Part shown: in pieces, positions 1 to 8,067 of the stretch | Layout: each line of letters begins with the position of its first letter | Numbering within the stretch: position 1 is the stretch's first letter | Source: a virus | Strand: one strand, 5' to 3' | DNA: 50,795 nucleotides | Virus record (IMG/VR): IMGVR_UViG_3300048592_000287 | Coordinates: 1 to 50,795 of that record | Notes under the pieces: generated by a model | Database searches by the model: none | Seen by the model: the letters and a program-made list of their open reading frames with translations, nothing else | Told to the model about the DNA's origin: nothing | Position numbers and translations under genes: made by a program

Positions 1-136
1 CGACTTCCTCTCGAACTACATCGAAGCGAGCGGATACGAGTTCCGAGGTCAGCATCGCGTCGTCGTGCTGAAACCTCGGCGCGATCAATACGGCGCCGCC
101 CGCGCTTCCGATCTCGCCGCATCGCTTCGCGACACG
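1..136. repeat. Direct terminal repeat, left copy (contig circularisation overlap)
   Basis: Bases 1-136 match 50660-50795. The only difference is at position 10 (C here, G at 50669), so 126 bases from 11 onward are exact. The repeat is coding in both places and the mismatch is silent (CTC versus CTG, Leu). The gene cut at the right end finishes here at 182-184, so the molecule is circular or circularly permuted. Whether this is a physical terminal repeat or only assembly overlap cannot be decided from sequence alone. Confidence 0.9.
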
Positions 137-184
137 CTGATCGGTTTCAACGCGAAGATGAGAACAATCAGAATCGACCTCTGA
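2..184 (+). CDS. C-terminal end of the replication initiator (continues from the right end)
   Basis: The open frame enters from base 2 and stops with TGA at 182-184. Residues encoded by 2-136 duplicate the last residues at the right end of the window. Bases 137-181 add 15 further residues not present there. This is therefore the 3' end of the gene starting at 49233, about 536 aa when joined. The helicase gene follows after about 31 bases, giving an initiator-then-helicase order as in lambda O/P or P22 18/12 modules. Confidence 0.85.
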   Translation, partial: DFLSNYIEASGYEFRGQHRVVVLKPRRDQYGAARASDLAASLRDTLIGFNAKMRTIRIDL

Positions 185-215
185 GCACAACGCACCTCAC
201 AAGGACACAGGACAC

Positions 216-1667
216 ATGGCACAAGCACGAAACGCAGAACTGATCGACCACATTTCTCTCCCGCACTCGATCGAATCCGAGATGACCATCCTCGGTTCGA
301 TGATGATCGACAACTCGACGATCAGCCTCGTCGTCGATCTCATGGGTGACGGTCAGGCATTTTACTCCGACGACAACGTGCGAATCTATCGCACGATTGT
401 TGACATGCACAACAACGGGATCGCGATCGAGCCGTCGGCTCTGATGGCGCACCTCCGTCTTCGAGACTCGCTAGAGCGCGTCGGCGGGATGCCTTACTTG
501 GCGAAGCTGGAAGCCAGCGTCATCTCTGCCGACAACGTCGAGCCGCACGTTCGCATCGTGCTCGAAAGAGCGGCGCGCTGCGAGCTTGTGCGCCAATGCG
601 TGCAACTGATCGAGAACGCATCATCGCCGATGCACTCGCTCGACGACTTGACGGCGCCGGTCGAGCGATCTCTTGCGCGAGTCGCGAAGGGCTCGCAGCG
701 CGCAGAGACTTGGGAACGTCTCGGCGACATCGTCCGACACGAGGTGGACGAGATCGGAGAGTGCGTTCGCGGAAACCGCGTGCGCTACGGACTGAAGACA
801 GGAATCCCCGAGTTCGACAATGCGACCGGCGGTCTGGAAAAAGGCGACTACATGATTCTTGCCGCGCGTCCATCCACGGGGAAGACCGCGCTGGCGAAGC
901 AGATCGAGATCGAGTGGGGCAAAGTCGCGCTGGCGAACAACAGCGCCGTCGCGATGATTTCGATGGACTCCTCGAAGAAGTCGCTGGCGCAACGCAGTCT
1001 CGCGGCTGTCGGCGACGTCCACATGACGCACATTCAGCGCGCGAAGCTGACGAGCGAGGAACTCGACTCGATCGTCGCCGCCGCGATGAACATCGCTCGA
1101 TTGCCGATCTTCGTCGATTCGACCTCGGGCACAAACGTCGAGCGTCTGGTCTCTCGCCTCCGACGCCTCGCGTCTGAGCACAACGGCCTGACGGCGATCA
1201 TTGTGGACTACATTCAGCAGGTCGGGGCACGCGGGAATGACTTCGAGCGCGTCAGCAACGTGTCGCGCGCGCTGAAAGACTTCGCGAAGGAGATCGGCGC
1301 GCCGCTGCTTGCGCTGTCGCAGCTCTCTCGCAACAAGGAGAGCGAGTTCGCGCGGCCGTCGCTGTCGGATCTTCGATCGAGCGGGCAGCTCGAACAGGAC
1401 GCAGACATCGTCGTCTTCCTGCACCGCGAATCGGACGACCAGGCCGGGCCGGTGTGCGCCACCGGTGCGAAATACAAGAACGGCCCGAAGTCGGAATGGA
1501 AAATGAAGTTCGACGGGACGCGGCAGAGGTTCACCCGCTGGACGCTCGCCGATCAGCGCGAGTATGAGGGGCGCAAGGGTGGCGGAACGCAGAAGGCCAC
1601 CACGACCAGCGCGGCGCGGCGCGGCGGTGCGAACGGTTACTCGCGCGGCGGCCAGCTCGATTTCTGA
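216..1667 (+). CDS. dnaB-like: Replicative DNA helicase, DnaB family
   Basis: A 483-residue hexameric 5'-3' replicative helicase expected to unwind the phage fork after loading by the initiator encoded just upstream. Residues about 15-100 match the DnaB N-terminal helical domain. The RecA-like motor has Walker A RPSTGKT (218-224), Walker B AIIVDY (327-332) and the C-terminal DnaB signature SDLRSSG followed by EQDADIVVFLHRE (about 384-405). The tail after residue 450 is Gly/Arg/Thr rich. An oddity: the segment that is usually S-L-E-M in DnaB proteins, carrying the catalytic Glu, reads SMDSS (about 249-253), with Asp in the Glu position. An AAGGA Shine-Dalgarno about 15 bases before the ATG supports the start. 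Family assignment is firm; P22 gp12-type self-loading is inference. Confidence 0.93.
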   Translation: MAQARNAELIDHISLPHSIESEMTILGSMMIDNSTISLVVDLMGDGQAFYSDDNVRIYRTIVDMHNNGIAIEPSALMAHLRLRDSLERVGGMPYLAKLEASVISADNVEPHVRIVLERAARCELVRQCVQLIENASSPMHSLDDLTAPVERSLARVAKGSQRAETWERLGDIVRHEVDEIGECVRGNRVRYGLKTGIPEFDNATGGLEKGDYMILAARPSTGKTALAKQIEIEWGKVALANNSAVAMISMDSSKKSLAQRSLAAVGDVHMTHIQRAKLTSEELDSIVAAAMNIARLPIFVDSTSGTNVERLVSRLRRLASEHNGLTAIIVDYIQQVGARGNDFERVSNVSRALKDFAKEIGAPLLALSQLSRNKESEFARPSLSDLRSSGQLEQDADIVVFLHRESDDQAGPVCATGAKYKNGPKSEWKMKFDGTRQRFTRWTLADQREYEGRKGGGTQKATTTSAARRGGANGYSRGGQLDF

Positions 1668-1706
1668 CCGCGCACTTGCCGCCGCAAGAAATACGTGGCG
1701 GGTAGC

Positions 1707-1740
1707 TTTTTCGATTGACAGGTCGGTGCGGCATGAGGAC
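1707..1740 (+). promoter_or_regulatory. Promoter-like site with TTGACA, copy 1
   Basis: TTTTTCGATTGACAGG lies just after the helicase gene, with TTGACA at 1715-1720. The same arrangement (TTTT-N-CG-N-TTGACAGG followed by G-rich sequence) occurs at 16761-16790. Both copies sit in gaps that begin new gene runs, and both are followed 35-44 bases later by ATCAYCGGCGAG. There is no good TATAAT at the usual spacing, so the site could be a non-canonical promoter or an operator. Just upstream (1675-1688) is a weak 5-bp hairpin, CTTGC/GCAAG, with a T5 tract at 1707-1711. It is too distant to call a terminator. Confidence 0.35.
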
Positions 1741-1785
1741 TCTCGCGTCGCCTCGTCAATCATCGGCGAGGCAAGGACACATCTC

Positions 1786-1944
1786 ATGCGAGCACTACCG
1801 CTGCAAATGCAGCCGACCATCGCGCCGATTCGCCGGCGCGTCCCCGACCGCCCCGTCTCCGAGCCGCTGCGCCGATGGAATCGACGCAAGGCCACTCGCT
1901 CTGGCCGCGCCGCCCGCCACATCGCCGCGAGGACCGAACGATGA
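1786..1944 (+). CDS. Small basic hypothetical protein (52 aa)
   Basis: A 52-residue, Arg/Pro-rich product of unknown function with no recognisable domain. Support for a real gene: an AAGGA ribosome-binding site 11 bases before the ATG, and a stop codon overlapping the next start as ATGA at 1941-1944, the junction style used by most gene pairs in this genome. It is the first gene after the TTGACA site. High Arg content is also typical of spurious frames in GC-rich DNA, so coding status is uncertain. Confidence 0.45.
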   Translation: MRALPLQMQPTIAPIRRRVPDRPVSEPLRRWNRRKATRSGRAARHIAARTER

Positions 1945-2423
1945 CTCCCGCCGAAGCGCGCAGGCACGCCGAGCGTGCCGCAGTCGCCGTCCTCCTCCGT
2001 ATGCGCGAGAACGCAGTGTCGAGGGGGCGGTTCGAGATCACGATCGACGACATCGACCACGTCGTCGAGACGCTCGCCGCCGAACGCATCGCCGCGATCG
2101 ATGCCGAGTCTCGCCTTCTCAGCGATGGGAACTGTCGCCGCACCGCTCCCATCGTTCCCGAGATCGACGATCGGTGCGCCGGCGTCGTGACCGATAGCGA
2201 GGGGCGCATCATCGGCGAGATCGCGCGTCTGGTGCCGGGCAATGAGCGCTGGGGGATCAGATTCAGCGCCGACGCCCCGCCGCCTGTCCCGACGGAGACG
2301 CACTGGGGCGTGCGCTGGTGGAGCGACATCGCTGGCGTTCTCGCTGCCGATGACCCGGCCGAGGTGCGGCGCCTCTACGCCGCCGCGATCGGCGGAGAGC
2401 AGGAGGACGAGTCCAATGCGTGA
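1941..2423 (+). CDS. Hypothetical protein (160 aa)
   Basis: No family recognised. The product has an acidic, helical N-terminal half (residues 1-65) and a Trp-containing C-terminal part (HWGVRWWSD near 120) that looks like a small folded domain. The ATG is chosen over an upstream in-frame ATG at 1875 because it overlaps the preceding stop as ATGA, and because the region before it carries another gene. It overlaps the following nuclease gene by 8 bases, so it is translationally coupled to the recombination module. A role in replication or recombination is suggested only by position. Confidence 0.65.
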   Translation: MTPAEARRHAERAAVAVLLRMRENAVSRGRFEITIDDIDHVVETLAAERIAAIDAESRLLSDGNCRRTAPIVPEIDDRCAGVVTDSEGRIIGEIARLVPGNERWGIRFSADAPPPVPTETHWGVRWWSDIAGVLAADDPAEVRRLYAAAIGGEQEDESNA

Positions 2424-3888
2424 CGTCCACCCATGCGTTGAGGACTGGCGTCGCCACGTCCTCCCCTCGCTCGTGTCGCCGCGCGTCATCATCGAAATCG
2501 GCGGCGTGCTCGAAACGGCGACAATCATCGGCAGCCGCGACGACGGAGACGAGACTGCCTACACCTGCATCGTCGAGTCGATCGCCTCCCGCTCGATCCC
2601 CGGCCGGTCCGGTCGCGTCGATCGCATCGCGGACGAAATCTTCCCGTGTTTCCGGCCCAGCTTCAAGCCGCTCGCCCGCTGCCCCGCGTCGGCGACGATC
2701 TCCGCATCGGTCACGTCACCGGGGAACGAGCTGACGCAGAGCGGGTCAGCCGCGCACGAGATCGACGCGCTGATCGAGACGACCGGCGCTGACTCGGGCC
2801 TGCCCGACGCGACGCTGGTGGCGATCGCCGTCCGCTACGGCGTGACCCTGACCGAGGCGCGCGATCTTGAGCGGACGATTCTCTGGCATCGCTCTCGCCT
2901 GGCGGAGCACGTCGCCCTCGGCGCGCAGGTCTCCCGCGAGTTCGGCCTGTTCGTCGAGATCGTCCCCGGTCTCTTCCTGATCGGGACAGTCGATCGCATC
3001 GCGATCTCGGCCGACGGTCGCTCCGCATGGATCGACGACCTCAAGACCGGATGGGGATTCGTCGAGGGCGCGGCGCACAACTTTCAGGCCGCGTGCTACA
3101 TCGTCGCCGTCGCCTACACGTTTCCGGCTCTCGATCGGATTGAGTTCTCGTTCCAGTATCCTCGCCGTCCGTTCGCGCCCGAGAGCGCGACAGCGACGTT
3201 CCTTCGCCACGACGTCGAGATCGACATCATGCCGCGAGTGCGTTCGGCGGCGCTCGACTCGATCACCCCTCACCCGCGATTCGTGACGGGGACTCAGTGC
3301 GCGGAGTGCAACGGCCGCGCCGTCTGCCCGGTGCTGCATCAGCACGTCGTCGCGCGCGTCACCGGCGACGACGCTGACGTCGTTCGCGCGTCGATTCGCC
3401 AGCTCTCACCCGATCAGCGTACGGCGCTCGCCGCCGACCTGATCGCTGCCGAGGCGTGGGCGAAGGCGGTCAGGCAGGCGATCCGCAACGCGGTCGAGAT
3501 CGACGGCGTCGAGGTCGCGACTCCCGACGGCCGCGTATTCGCGAACGTCGAACGCAGCAACCCGACGCGCGAGATCGACCTCGAAGCGTTCGCGCGCTCG
3601 ACGAACCTCGGCGAGGTGACTGCCTCGGCTGACGGCGTTCCGTTCGCCCACCTACTCGCCCAGGTCGGTCGCGTCCGCGAGAGCGCGCTGATCGATGCGA
3701 TCAAGTCAGCGGAGCGCGAGTCATCGCCGAAAGGCCGCCTGCCGAACGGGCGCGCTGCTGAGATCGTTGATCTCGTTCGCACGAACGCCGCGGCCTTTGG
3801 CGCGCTCGTCGAGACGCCGGCCACCATATTCACCCTCGTCGATCGCGCGGACCTTCCCGCCACCGACGCGCCCTCCTCCAACTCCTGA
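2416..3888 (+). CDS. PD-(D/E)XK nuclease, RecB/Cas4-like with Fe-S cysteines (DUF2800-like)
   Basis: A 490-residue protein with the layout of phage RecB-type exonucleases. Residues 86-93 read LARCPASA, the N-terminal cysteine motif of DUF2800-type proteins. Residues 109-116 (SGSAAHEI) fit the conserved helix with His. The nuclease core shows GTVDRI (190-195, D193), IDDLKTG (206-212, D208 and K210) and a Q...Y motif (Q223, Y228). CAEC plus a later Cys (C295, C298, C304) with C89 make four cysteines able to hold a 4Fe-4S cluster, as in Cas4 and AddB. The gene after it encodes a RecT-like protein, the usual partner of a 5'-3' resecting exonuclease. The start at 2416 follows AGGAGGA and overlaps the previous gene; a longer frame upstream is only a shadow of that gene. 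Confidence 0.8.
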   Translation: MRDVHPCVEDWRRHVLPSLVSPRVIIEIGGVLETATIIGSRDDGDETAYTCIVESIASRSIPGRSGRVDRIADEIFPCFRPSFKPLARCPASATISASVTSPGNELTQSGSAAHEIDALIETTGADSGLPDATLVAIAVRYGVTLTEARDLERTILWHRSRLAEHVALGAQVSREFGLFVEIVPGLFLIGTVDRIAISADGRSAWIDDLKTGWGFVEGAAHNFQAACYIVAVAYTFPALDRIEFSFQYPRRPFAPESATATFLRHDVEIDIMPRVRSAALDSITPHPRFVTGTQCAECNGRAVCPVLHQHVVARVTGDDADVVRASIRQLSPDQRTALAADLIAAEAWAKAVRQAIRNAVEIDGVEVATPDGRVFANVERSNPTREIDLEAFARSTNLGEVTASADGVPFAHLLAQVGRVRESALIDAIKSAERESSPKGRLPNGRAAEIVDLVRTNAAAFGALVETPATIFTLVDRADLPATDAPSSNS

Positions 3889-3914
3889 ATCACCACACAA
3901 GGACAGAACACACC

Positions 3915-5447
3915 ATGAGCACGAACCTCCCCGCAGTATCCACCCGCCCGACCGTCGAGCTTTCCGAGTCCGGCGTCGTCCTCCGCAATCTCGACGATCT
4001 CGGCCGCGTCGCCGACATGATCTGGAAGTCCGGCCTCGCTCCGAAGGGCGACGATGCCTCCACCATCGGAACGAAAATCCTCTTTGGCATCGAAGTTGGC
4101 CTGTCGATGATGACCGCCCTGAACAACATCTCGGTCATCAATGGCCGCCCGTCGATCTACGGCGATGCCGTATTGTCGAGAATCATGTCGTCGCCCGTGT
4201 TCGACTTCGACGTATTCGACGAGCACTTCGAGAACGAGCCGGACAACATCGCCAACCCGGCCGACAACTTCACGGCCGTCATCACGATGGGGCGAATCAC
4301 CCGCACGGGCGCGACGAAGGTTCGCACGGAGCGCTTCAGCGTCGCCGACGCCAAGCGAGCGAAGCTGTGGGGCAAGTCCGGTCCGTGGACCGAGCACCCC
4401 AAGCGCATGTTGCTATGGCGCCCGCGCACGTTTCTCGCCCGCAATCTGTTCGCTGATCTCCTGCGGGGATACCAGATCGCCGAGGAGGCGATGGATCTCC
4501 CGCACATCGTCCGCGAAGCTGTCATCATTCAGAATCCACCCGTCGCGCCGCCGGCCGCGATCGCCGCGCCGCGCCCCGTGCTCTCTCCCGTTCCTGTTCC
4601 GTCGTCTGCCGCGCCCGCTCCTGCTCCCACTCATCAACCGGCAGACGACCACACCTCTCCCGCCACCGCCGCGCCTCCTGCCGCTCCCGCCGAATCGGAT
4701 GACGAGGCCGAAGAAACGTCGGTCGATCTCGACGCATTCGCGAAGGCCGTCCACTCCGGCGACACGTTCGCCCTGCTCGACGGCCGGCGCGCGAATCATA
4801 CCATGTATCGCGTCGATCAGACCAACGTCGATCGCAACGGCGAGGTCGGATGCCTCTGCTACTTCTCCGACGACGGCGGCGCGGTCTGGTCGCAGAAGCG
4901 CTCGTTCGTGCCCTACGGGAAGCTCGCCAACGACTTTGCGCTGCACGTCGAGCACATCTCCGATGTCCCCGACGCCGTCGAATCCAGCGCGCCCCAGGCA
5001 CTTCCTGCCCCGGCCGCGGCAGTCGCTCAGATCGACGACGCCGGTGAGTTCGAGGGGACGCTCTGGGGGCGCCGCGATCAGGCTGTCGGCACGAGCGAGC
5101 GCGACACGGCCGTATTGGCCGAGGACGGCGAGGGCGACAGCGAGTTCCGAATCACCGGCCCGCTCGGCTGGTGTTACGTCTCAAGTGCGTTCGGTGGCCT
5201 GCGCGATCACGAGGCCGCTCTCGTCCAGCAGATCGAGGTCGAGCGCGACGACTCGGTTTTGGCGAAGACGGTCAGGCACCTGATCGAGGGCGGGTTCCCT
5301 GTCCACGGGGCAAAGGCAGCCGTCTCCGATTTCACGGCGGCGCGCAACCAGCGCGCGTTCGCGAACCTGAGCGCAGATGACAAGCTGCTCGCCATGAGGA
5401 CGGCGAAGCGCTATGCCGATGCGAGAGCCGCCGCGTTCCGCGCCTGA
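3915..5447 (+). CDS. recT-like: RecT-like single-strand annealing protein with C-terminal extension
   Basis: A 510-residue DNA-annealing recombinase. Residues about 20-200 carry the hallmarks of a phage RecT-type family: KSGLAPKG, GIEVGLSMMTAL, INGRPSIYGDA, AKLWGKSGPW, then PKRM and a conserved block ending in AEEAMD. A Pro/Ala-rich linker (about 207-255) separates a second region (about 265-350) and a third (about 375-510) that I do not recognise. Family members are usually 250-350 residues, so the extension is unusual. The linker could tether an SSB- or nuclease-interacting domain (inference). It follows the exonuclease by 26 bases with its own AAGGA leader, forming an exonuclease/annealase pair. 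Confidence 0.8.
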   Translation: MSTNLPAVSTRPTVELSESGVVLRNLDDLGRVADMIWKSGLAPKGDDASTIGTKILFGIEVGLSMMTALNNISVINGRPSIYGDAVLSRIMSSPVFDFDVFDEHFENEPDNIANPADNFTAVITMGRITRTGATKVRTERFSVADAKRAKLWGKSGPWTEHPKRMLLWRPRTFLARNLFADLLRGYQIAEEAMDLPHIVREAVIIQNPPVAPPAAIAAPRPVLSPVPVPSSAAPAPAPTHQPADDHTSPATAAPPAAPAESDDEAEETSVDLDAFAKAVHSGDTFALLDGRRANHTMYRVDQTNVDRNGEVGCLCYFSDDGGAVWSQKRSFVPYGKLANDFALHVEHISDVPDAVESSAPQALPAPAAAVAQIDDAGEFEGTLWGRRDQAVGTSERDTAVLAEDGEGDSEFRITGPLGWCYVSSAFGGLRDHEAALVQQIEVERDDSVLAKTVRHLIEGGFPVHGAKAAVSDFTAARNQRAFANLSADDKLLAMRTAKRYADARAAAFRA

Positions 5448-5475
5448 CCCGCCGCAACAGTTGAGGACAACAACC

Positions 5476-6291
5476 ATGAGCAACAAGGACAATAACCCCG
5501 CCCCCGACATCCACGGCCTGACGCCGCTGCCCCGTGACCGCTGGCCGGAGGAGCTGCGAAAATATCCCGGCGAGACGATGGTCTTCGGTCCGATCCCGCC
5601 GAATCCCGGAGGCGCCGATGGCGGCCACCTCGTTCGCATGCGGTGGTGCGAGGATGTGCTGTGGGGAGTCGTTTACTCGGGGTTCGCCGATTCTCGCGCC
5701 TGGGCTTATTCACCCAAGGCCGCCCTCGAAGCAGCCGGCCTCGACCCCGCCGTCCTCGACCAGATGCGTGCGGAGTCCGACGTGGCGACGAAGGCGGAGG
5801 CGGAGGCGAAACTTACCGCCCTTCATCACTGGAAGTGGGGCGAAACGCCGCAGGTCGGCGACGTGGTCGGGATGCCTGACAACCCGATCCTCTGGGGTGC
5901 AATCGGCATGGCGGAGGTCGAGGTCAGGCGCTTCGATGCCGACGGTGTGGCGTGGGGCTTCGTGCCGCACCTCAATCAGGAGAACACGATCCGGCCAGAG
6001 AACTTCGAGAAGTGGACGCTTCTCAAGCGAGACGGCGAGCTGGTTGCCAAGGCGCCCGCTCCGACTGCCGCACCCGCCCCCTCCATCCGTGCCGTCGGGC
6101 CGGGGAGGATCGAGGCGGAGCGGCACGACGCCCCGGATGCACGCATCTCCTTCCCGGATGCGCAGGCGCTCTTCCATTTCGATGGCCAAGAGGTTCGCGT
6201 CTTCGTCTGCGGGTGCTGCTACCGCCTCACCTGCACGCCCGACGAGGCCCGCGCCGCGATCGTTGACGCAATCAACCGGCCGAAATCCTGA
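5476..6291 (+). CDS. Hypothetical protein (271 aa)
   Basis: Family not recognised. The protein is soluble with no signal peptide or membrane segment. The N-terminal 60 residues are Pro-rich. A central Trp-rich part (HHWKWGETP, then VVGMPDNPILWG) looks like a beta-rich fold. A Pro/Ala linker near 195-210 leads to a short C-terminal piece with CGCC, which could be a metal or redox site. The start at 5476 follows TTGAGGACAACAACC, one of the recurrent leaders of this genome. It lies downstream of the annealing protein, so a DNA-metabolism role is possible but unproven. Confidence 0.7.
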   Translation: MSNKDNNPAPDIHGLTPLPRDRWPEELRKYPGETMVFGPIPPNPGGADGGHLVRMRWCEDVLWGVVYSGFADSRAWAYSPKAALEAAGLDPAVLDQMRAESDVATKAEAEAKLTALHHWKWGETPQVGDVVGMPDNPILWGAIGMAEVEVRRFDADGVAWGFVPHLNQENTIRPENFEKWTLLKRDGELVAKAPAPTAAPAPSIRAVGPGRIEAERHDAPDARISFPDAQALFHFDGQEVRVFVCGCCYRLTCTPDEARAAIVDAINRPKS

Positions 6292-6322
6292 CCACCCACC
6301 ACAACCAACAGGAGAACCAACC

Positions 6323-6547
6323 ATGAAGCGCAACGCATCGGATCGCATCCTTACCGCCTCGCTCTGGTGCGCTGCGATCTACCTCGTCGTCGGCATCGGC
6401 ATCGTCGCCGGCGCCGCCGTCTCCGGGCTGAACGTCAACCGCGCGATCGACGTGGCCGTCCGCTGGCCTCTCATCGCCGGATACGTCACCATCAACATCG
6501 TCGGCATCTACGCCGCGAAGTTCGTCGCCGCGATCGCGGCAATCTGA
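6323..6547 (+). CDS. Small two-span membrane protein (74 aa)
   Basis: Two hydrophobic segments (residues about 9-34 and 44-70) separated by a short polar turn with Asn and Arg make this an inner-membrane hairpin protein. CAGGAGA lies 12 bases before the ATG. No family is recognised. It sits in the early region far from any lysis gene, so an early membrane function (host takeover or superinfection exclusion) is as likely as a holin. Both are inference from topology and location. Confidence 0.7.
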   Translation: MKRNASDRILTASLWCAAIYLVVGIGIVAGAAVSGLNVNRAIDVAVRWPLIAGYVTINIVGIYAAKFVAAIAAI

Positions 6548-6549
6548 CC

Positions 6550-7392
6550 ATGACCAACAAACCGAAAGACACGAAGAAGGCGCCTGCCGAATCGAAAGGC
6601 GCCGAACCGACTCCCGCCACCGCCACAGTTGTCGAGGTCGCCGCCCCGCCGACGAAGACGCTCGACACCACGCGGCGCCGCACTGACGCGCTCGTACTCG
6701 ACGGCCTCCTCGGCGAGCGCTTTCCCGACGTTCTCGCTGAGTCCCGCAAGGTCGCGCGCGGCGCGATCGGTGACAGCGCCGACATGCGAGTGTCGAGCCT
6801 CGAAGCAGCGCGCGATCTCCTGAACAAGGCCGAGGCGCTGCTCGACGAAGCGATCCCGTTCGCATCGCGTCTCGACGACTTCTCCGCCAAGGACGCGCCC
6901 GGTCAGGCGAAGCTCGATCTCGACGCCGCAAAGGCGCCGACGACGATCCAGACGCCGCGCGTCTCGCAGCAGGCCGAGTTCGACGGATACCTCGCCAGCC
7001 TGCGCGAGATCGCATTCGAGATCGTCCGCAACGCGCCGCTCGACGTTGCGCGTCTCGCCCCCGAAACGCTGCCCGACTTCCCGGTCAGCGTCCCGGCGGC
7101 AGAACATGAAACGTGGGAGCGCGCGGCGAGCGACACCTGGGACACGGCCGTGGCCTCGGCTCAACTCGAAGTCGCTCTCCGCGCGAAGGAGGGCTGCCCC
7201 GCTCGCGTCGCAGCGCTCTCCGAGATCAAGATGTTCGCGGCGGAGATGAAGCGCACTCAGCCGAAAGACTGGGAATCGGTTTCGCCCGTGTGGGCGGAGA
7301 TCGAGATCGAGCGTCGCGTCGAGATTCTGAGCGTTCTCGGCGTCACGCCGAAGGGCGACATCGTGCATCTGAAGGAAGAGGCGACGTCGTAA
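6550..7392 (+). CDS. Hypothetical protein, mostly helical (280 aa)
   Basis: Not recognised. A Lys/Ala/Pro/Thr-rich disordered N-terminus (1-40) precedes a helical body. One segment (about 80-105) has Ala/Leu heptad-like spacing, and the C-terminal third is charged. It starts two bases after the preceding stop, so the two genes are co-translated. A hairpin and a standard leader follow it. No catalytic motif is visible. Confidence 0.7.
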   Translation: MTNKPKDTKKAPAESKGAEPTPATATVVEVAAPPTKTLDTTRRRTDALVLDGLLGERFPDVLAESRKVARGAIGDSADMRVSSLEAARDLLNKAEALLDEAIPFASRLDDFSAKDAPGQAKLDLDAAKAPTTIQTPRVSQQAEFDGYLASLREIAFEIVRNAPLDVARLAPETLPDFPVSVPAAEHETWERAASDTWDTAVASAQLEVALRAKEGCPARVAALSEIKMFAAEMKRTQPKDWESVSPVWAEIEIERRVEILSVLGVTPKGDIVHLKEEATS

Positions 7393-7396
7393 CCCA

Positions 7397-7467
7397 CCAT
7401 CATCGCCGTGCGCTCCGACGATCGCAACCCGCCGGAGCGCGGCGATCACATCACAGAGGACAGACCA
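7397..7467 (+). promoter_or_regulatory. Intercistronic hairpin plus conserved ribosome-binding leader
   Basis: The gap contains GCGCTCCG and CGGAGCGC as an 8-bp inverted repeat with a 15-base loop. Allowing a two-base bulge, the stem extends outward to CGCCG/CGGCG. It is followed by GAGGACAGACCAATG, the leader also found at 17325, 17700 and 18025. GCGCTCCGACG recurs in the hairpin at 17289. It lacks a T tract, so RNA processing or translational control is more likely than termination. Confidence 0.5.
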
Positions 7468-8067
7468 ATGACCGACAACCCGATCACTCCCACCCCCCTC
7501 GCGAGCCTGCTGAAGCAGCAGCTCGACACCACCCGCCGCGATGCCAATGCCGCCAGCATCAATGCTCGCCGTCTCGATCGCGCCGTCCGCGCGCTCATGG
7601 CAGCCGACCTCGTGGCCGAACTCGTCACGAGCTGCAACGATCTGGAGCTGACGACGTATTTCGTCGATGAGGACGGCGACACCGAAACCTTCCTGTATGT
7701 CGGCGGACGCTCGTTTGATTACCAGATCGTCGAGTTCGTTGACGACGGCAACGATGAGTTCCCGTCGCTGATCGAGTGGGCCGAGTGGGACTGCCCAGAG
7801 GCCGTCGATGCCCGTCGCGGCCGCCTCCGCCCCGAGTGCGTGCGCTGGTTCTTCGATCAGATCGTCGGCGCCGATCTTCCCGAGATTGCACGCGCTGCGT
7901 TCTACTGGGAGATGGGGCGGCGCTGCGTGCCTGGATTCACGTCGCCAAGCTACGCCCGCGCCACGGTTGATCCCGAGTTCCCGATTTCCCTGAGAGACGA
8001 TCCGTGGTCGATCTACCCAGACAGCGAGTGGGCAGCGCGCGCGGCCGAGTGGGGAGGTGGACGATGA
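7468..8067 (+). CDS. Hypothetical protein (199 aa)
   Basis: Unknown family. The first 50 residues form a polar helix. The rest is acidic and aromatic-rich (several Trp/Tyr, for example IEWAEWDCPEA and WIFDQ-like helices) and ends WAARAAEWGGGR. The start at 7468 is fixed by the GAGGACAGACCA leader. The stop overlaps the next ATG (ATGA), so it forms a translationally coupled chain with the following genes. Confidence 0.7.
   Translation: MTDNPITPTPLASLLKQQLDTTRRDANAASINARRLDRAVRALMAADLVAELVTSCNDLELTTYFVDEDGDTETFLYVGGRSFDYQIVEFVDDGNDEFPSLIEWAEWDCPEAVDARRGRLRPECVRWFFDQIVGADLPEIARAAFYWEMGRRCVPGFTSPSYARATVDPEFPISLRDDPWSIYPDSEWAARAAEWGGGR

Noticed and set aside
621-2528. 635-codon minus-strand open frame, and similar long minus-strand frames at 3414-4397, 6508-8073, 21577-23151, 26782-28815 and 33383-35353
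   Set aside because: They are antiphase shadows of plus-strand genes with strong family matches. Arg/Asp/Val-rich composition is typical of GC-rich shadow frames.
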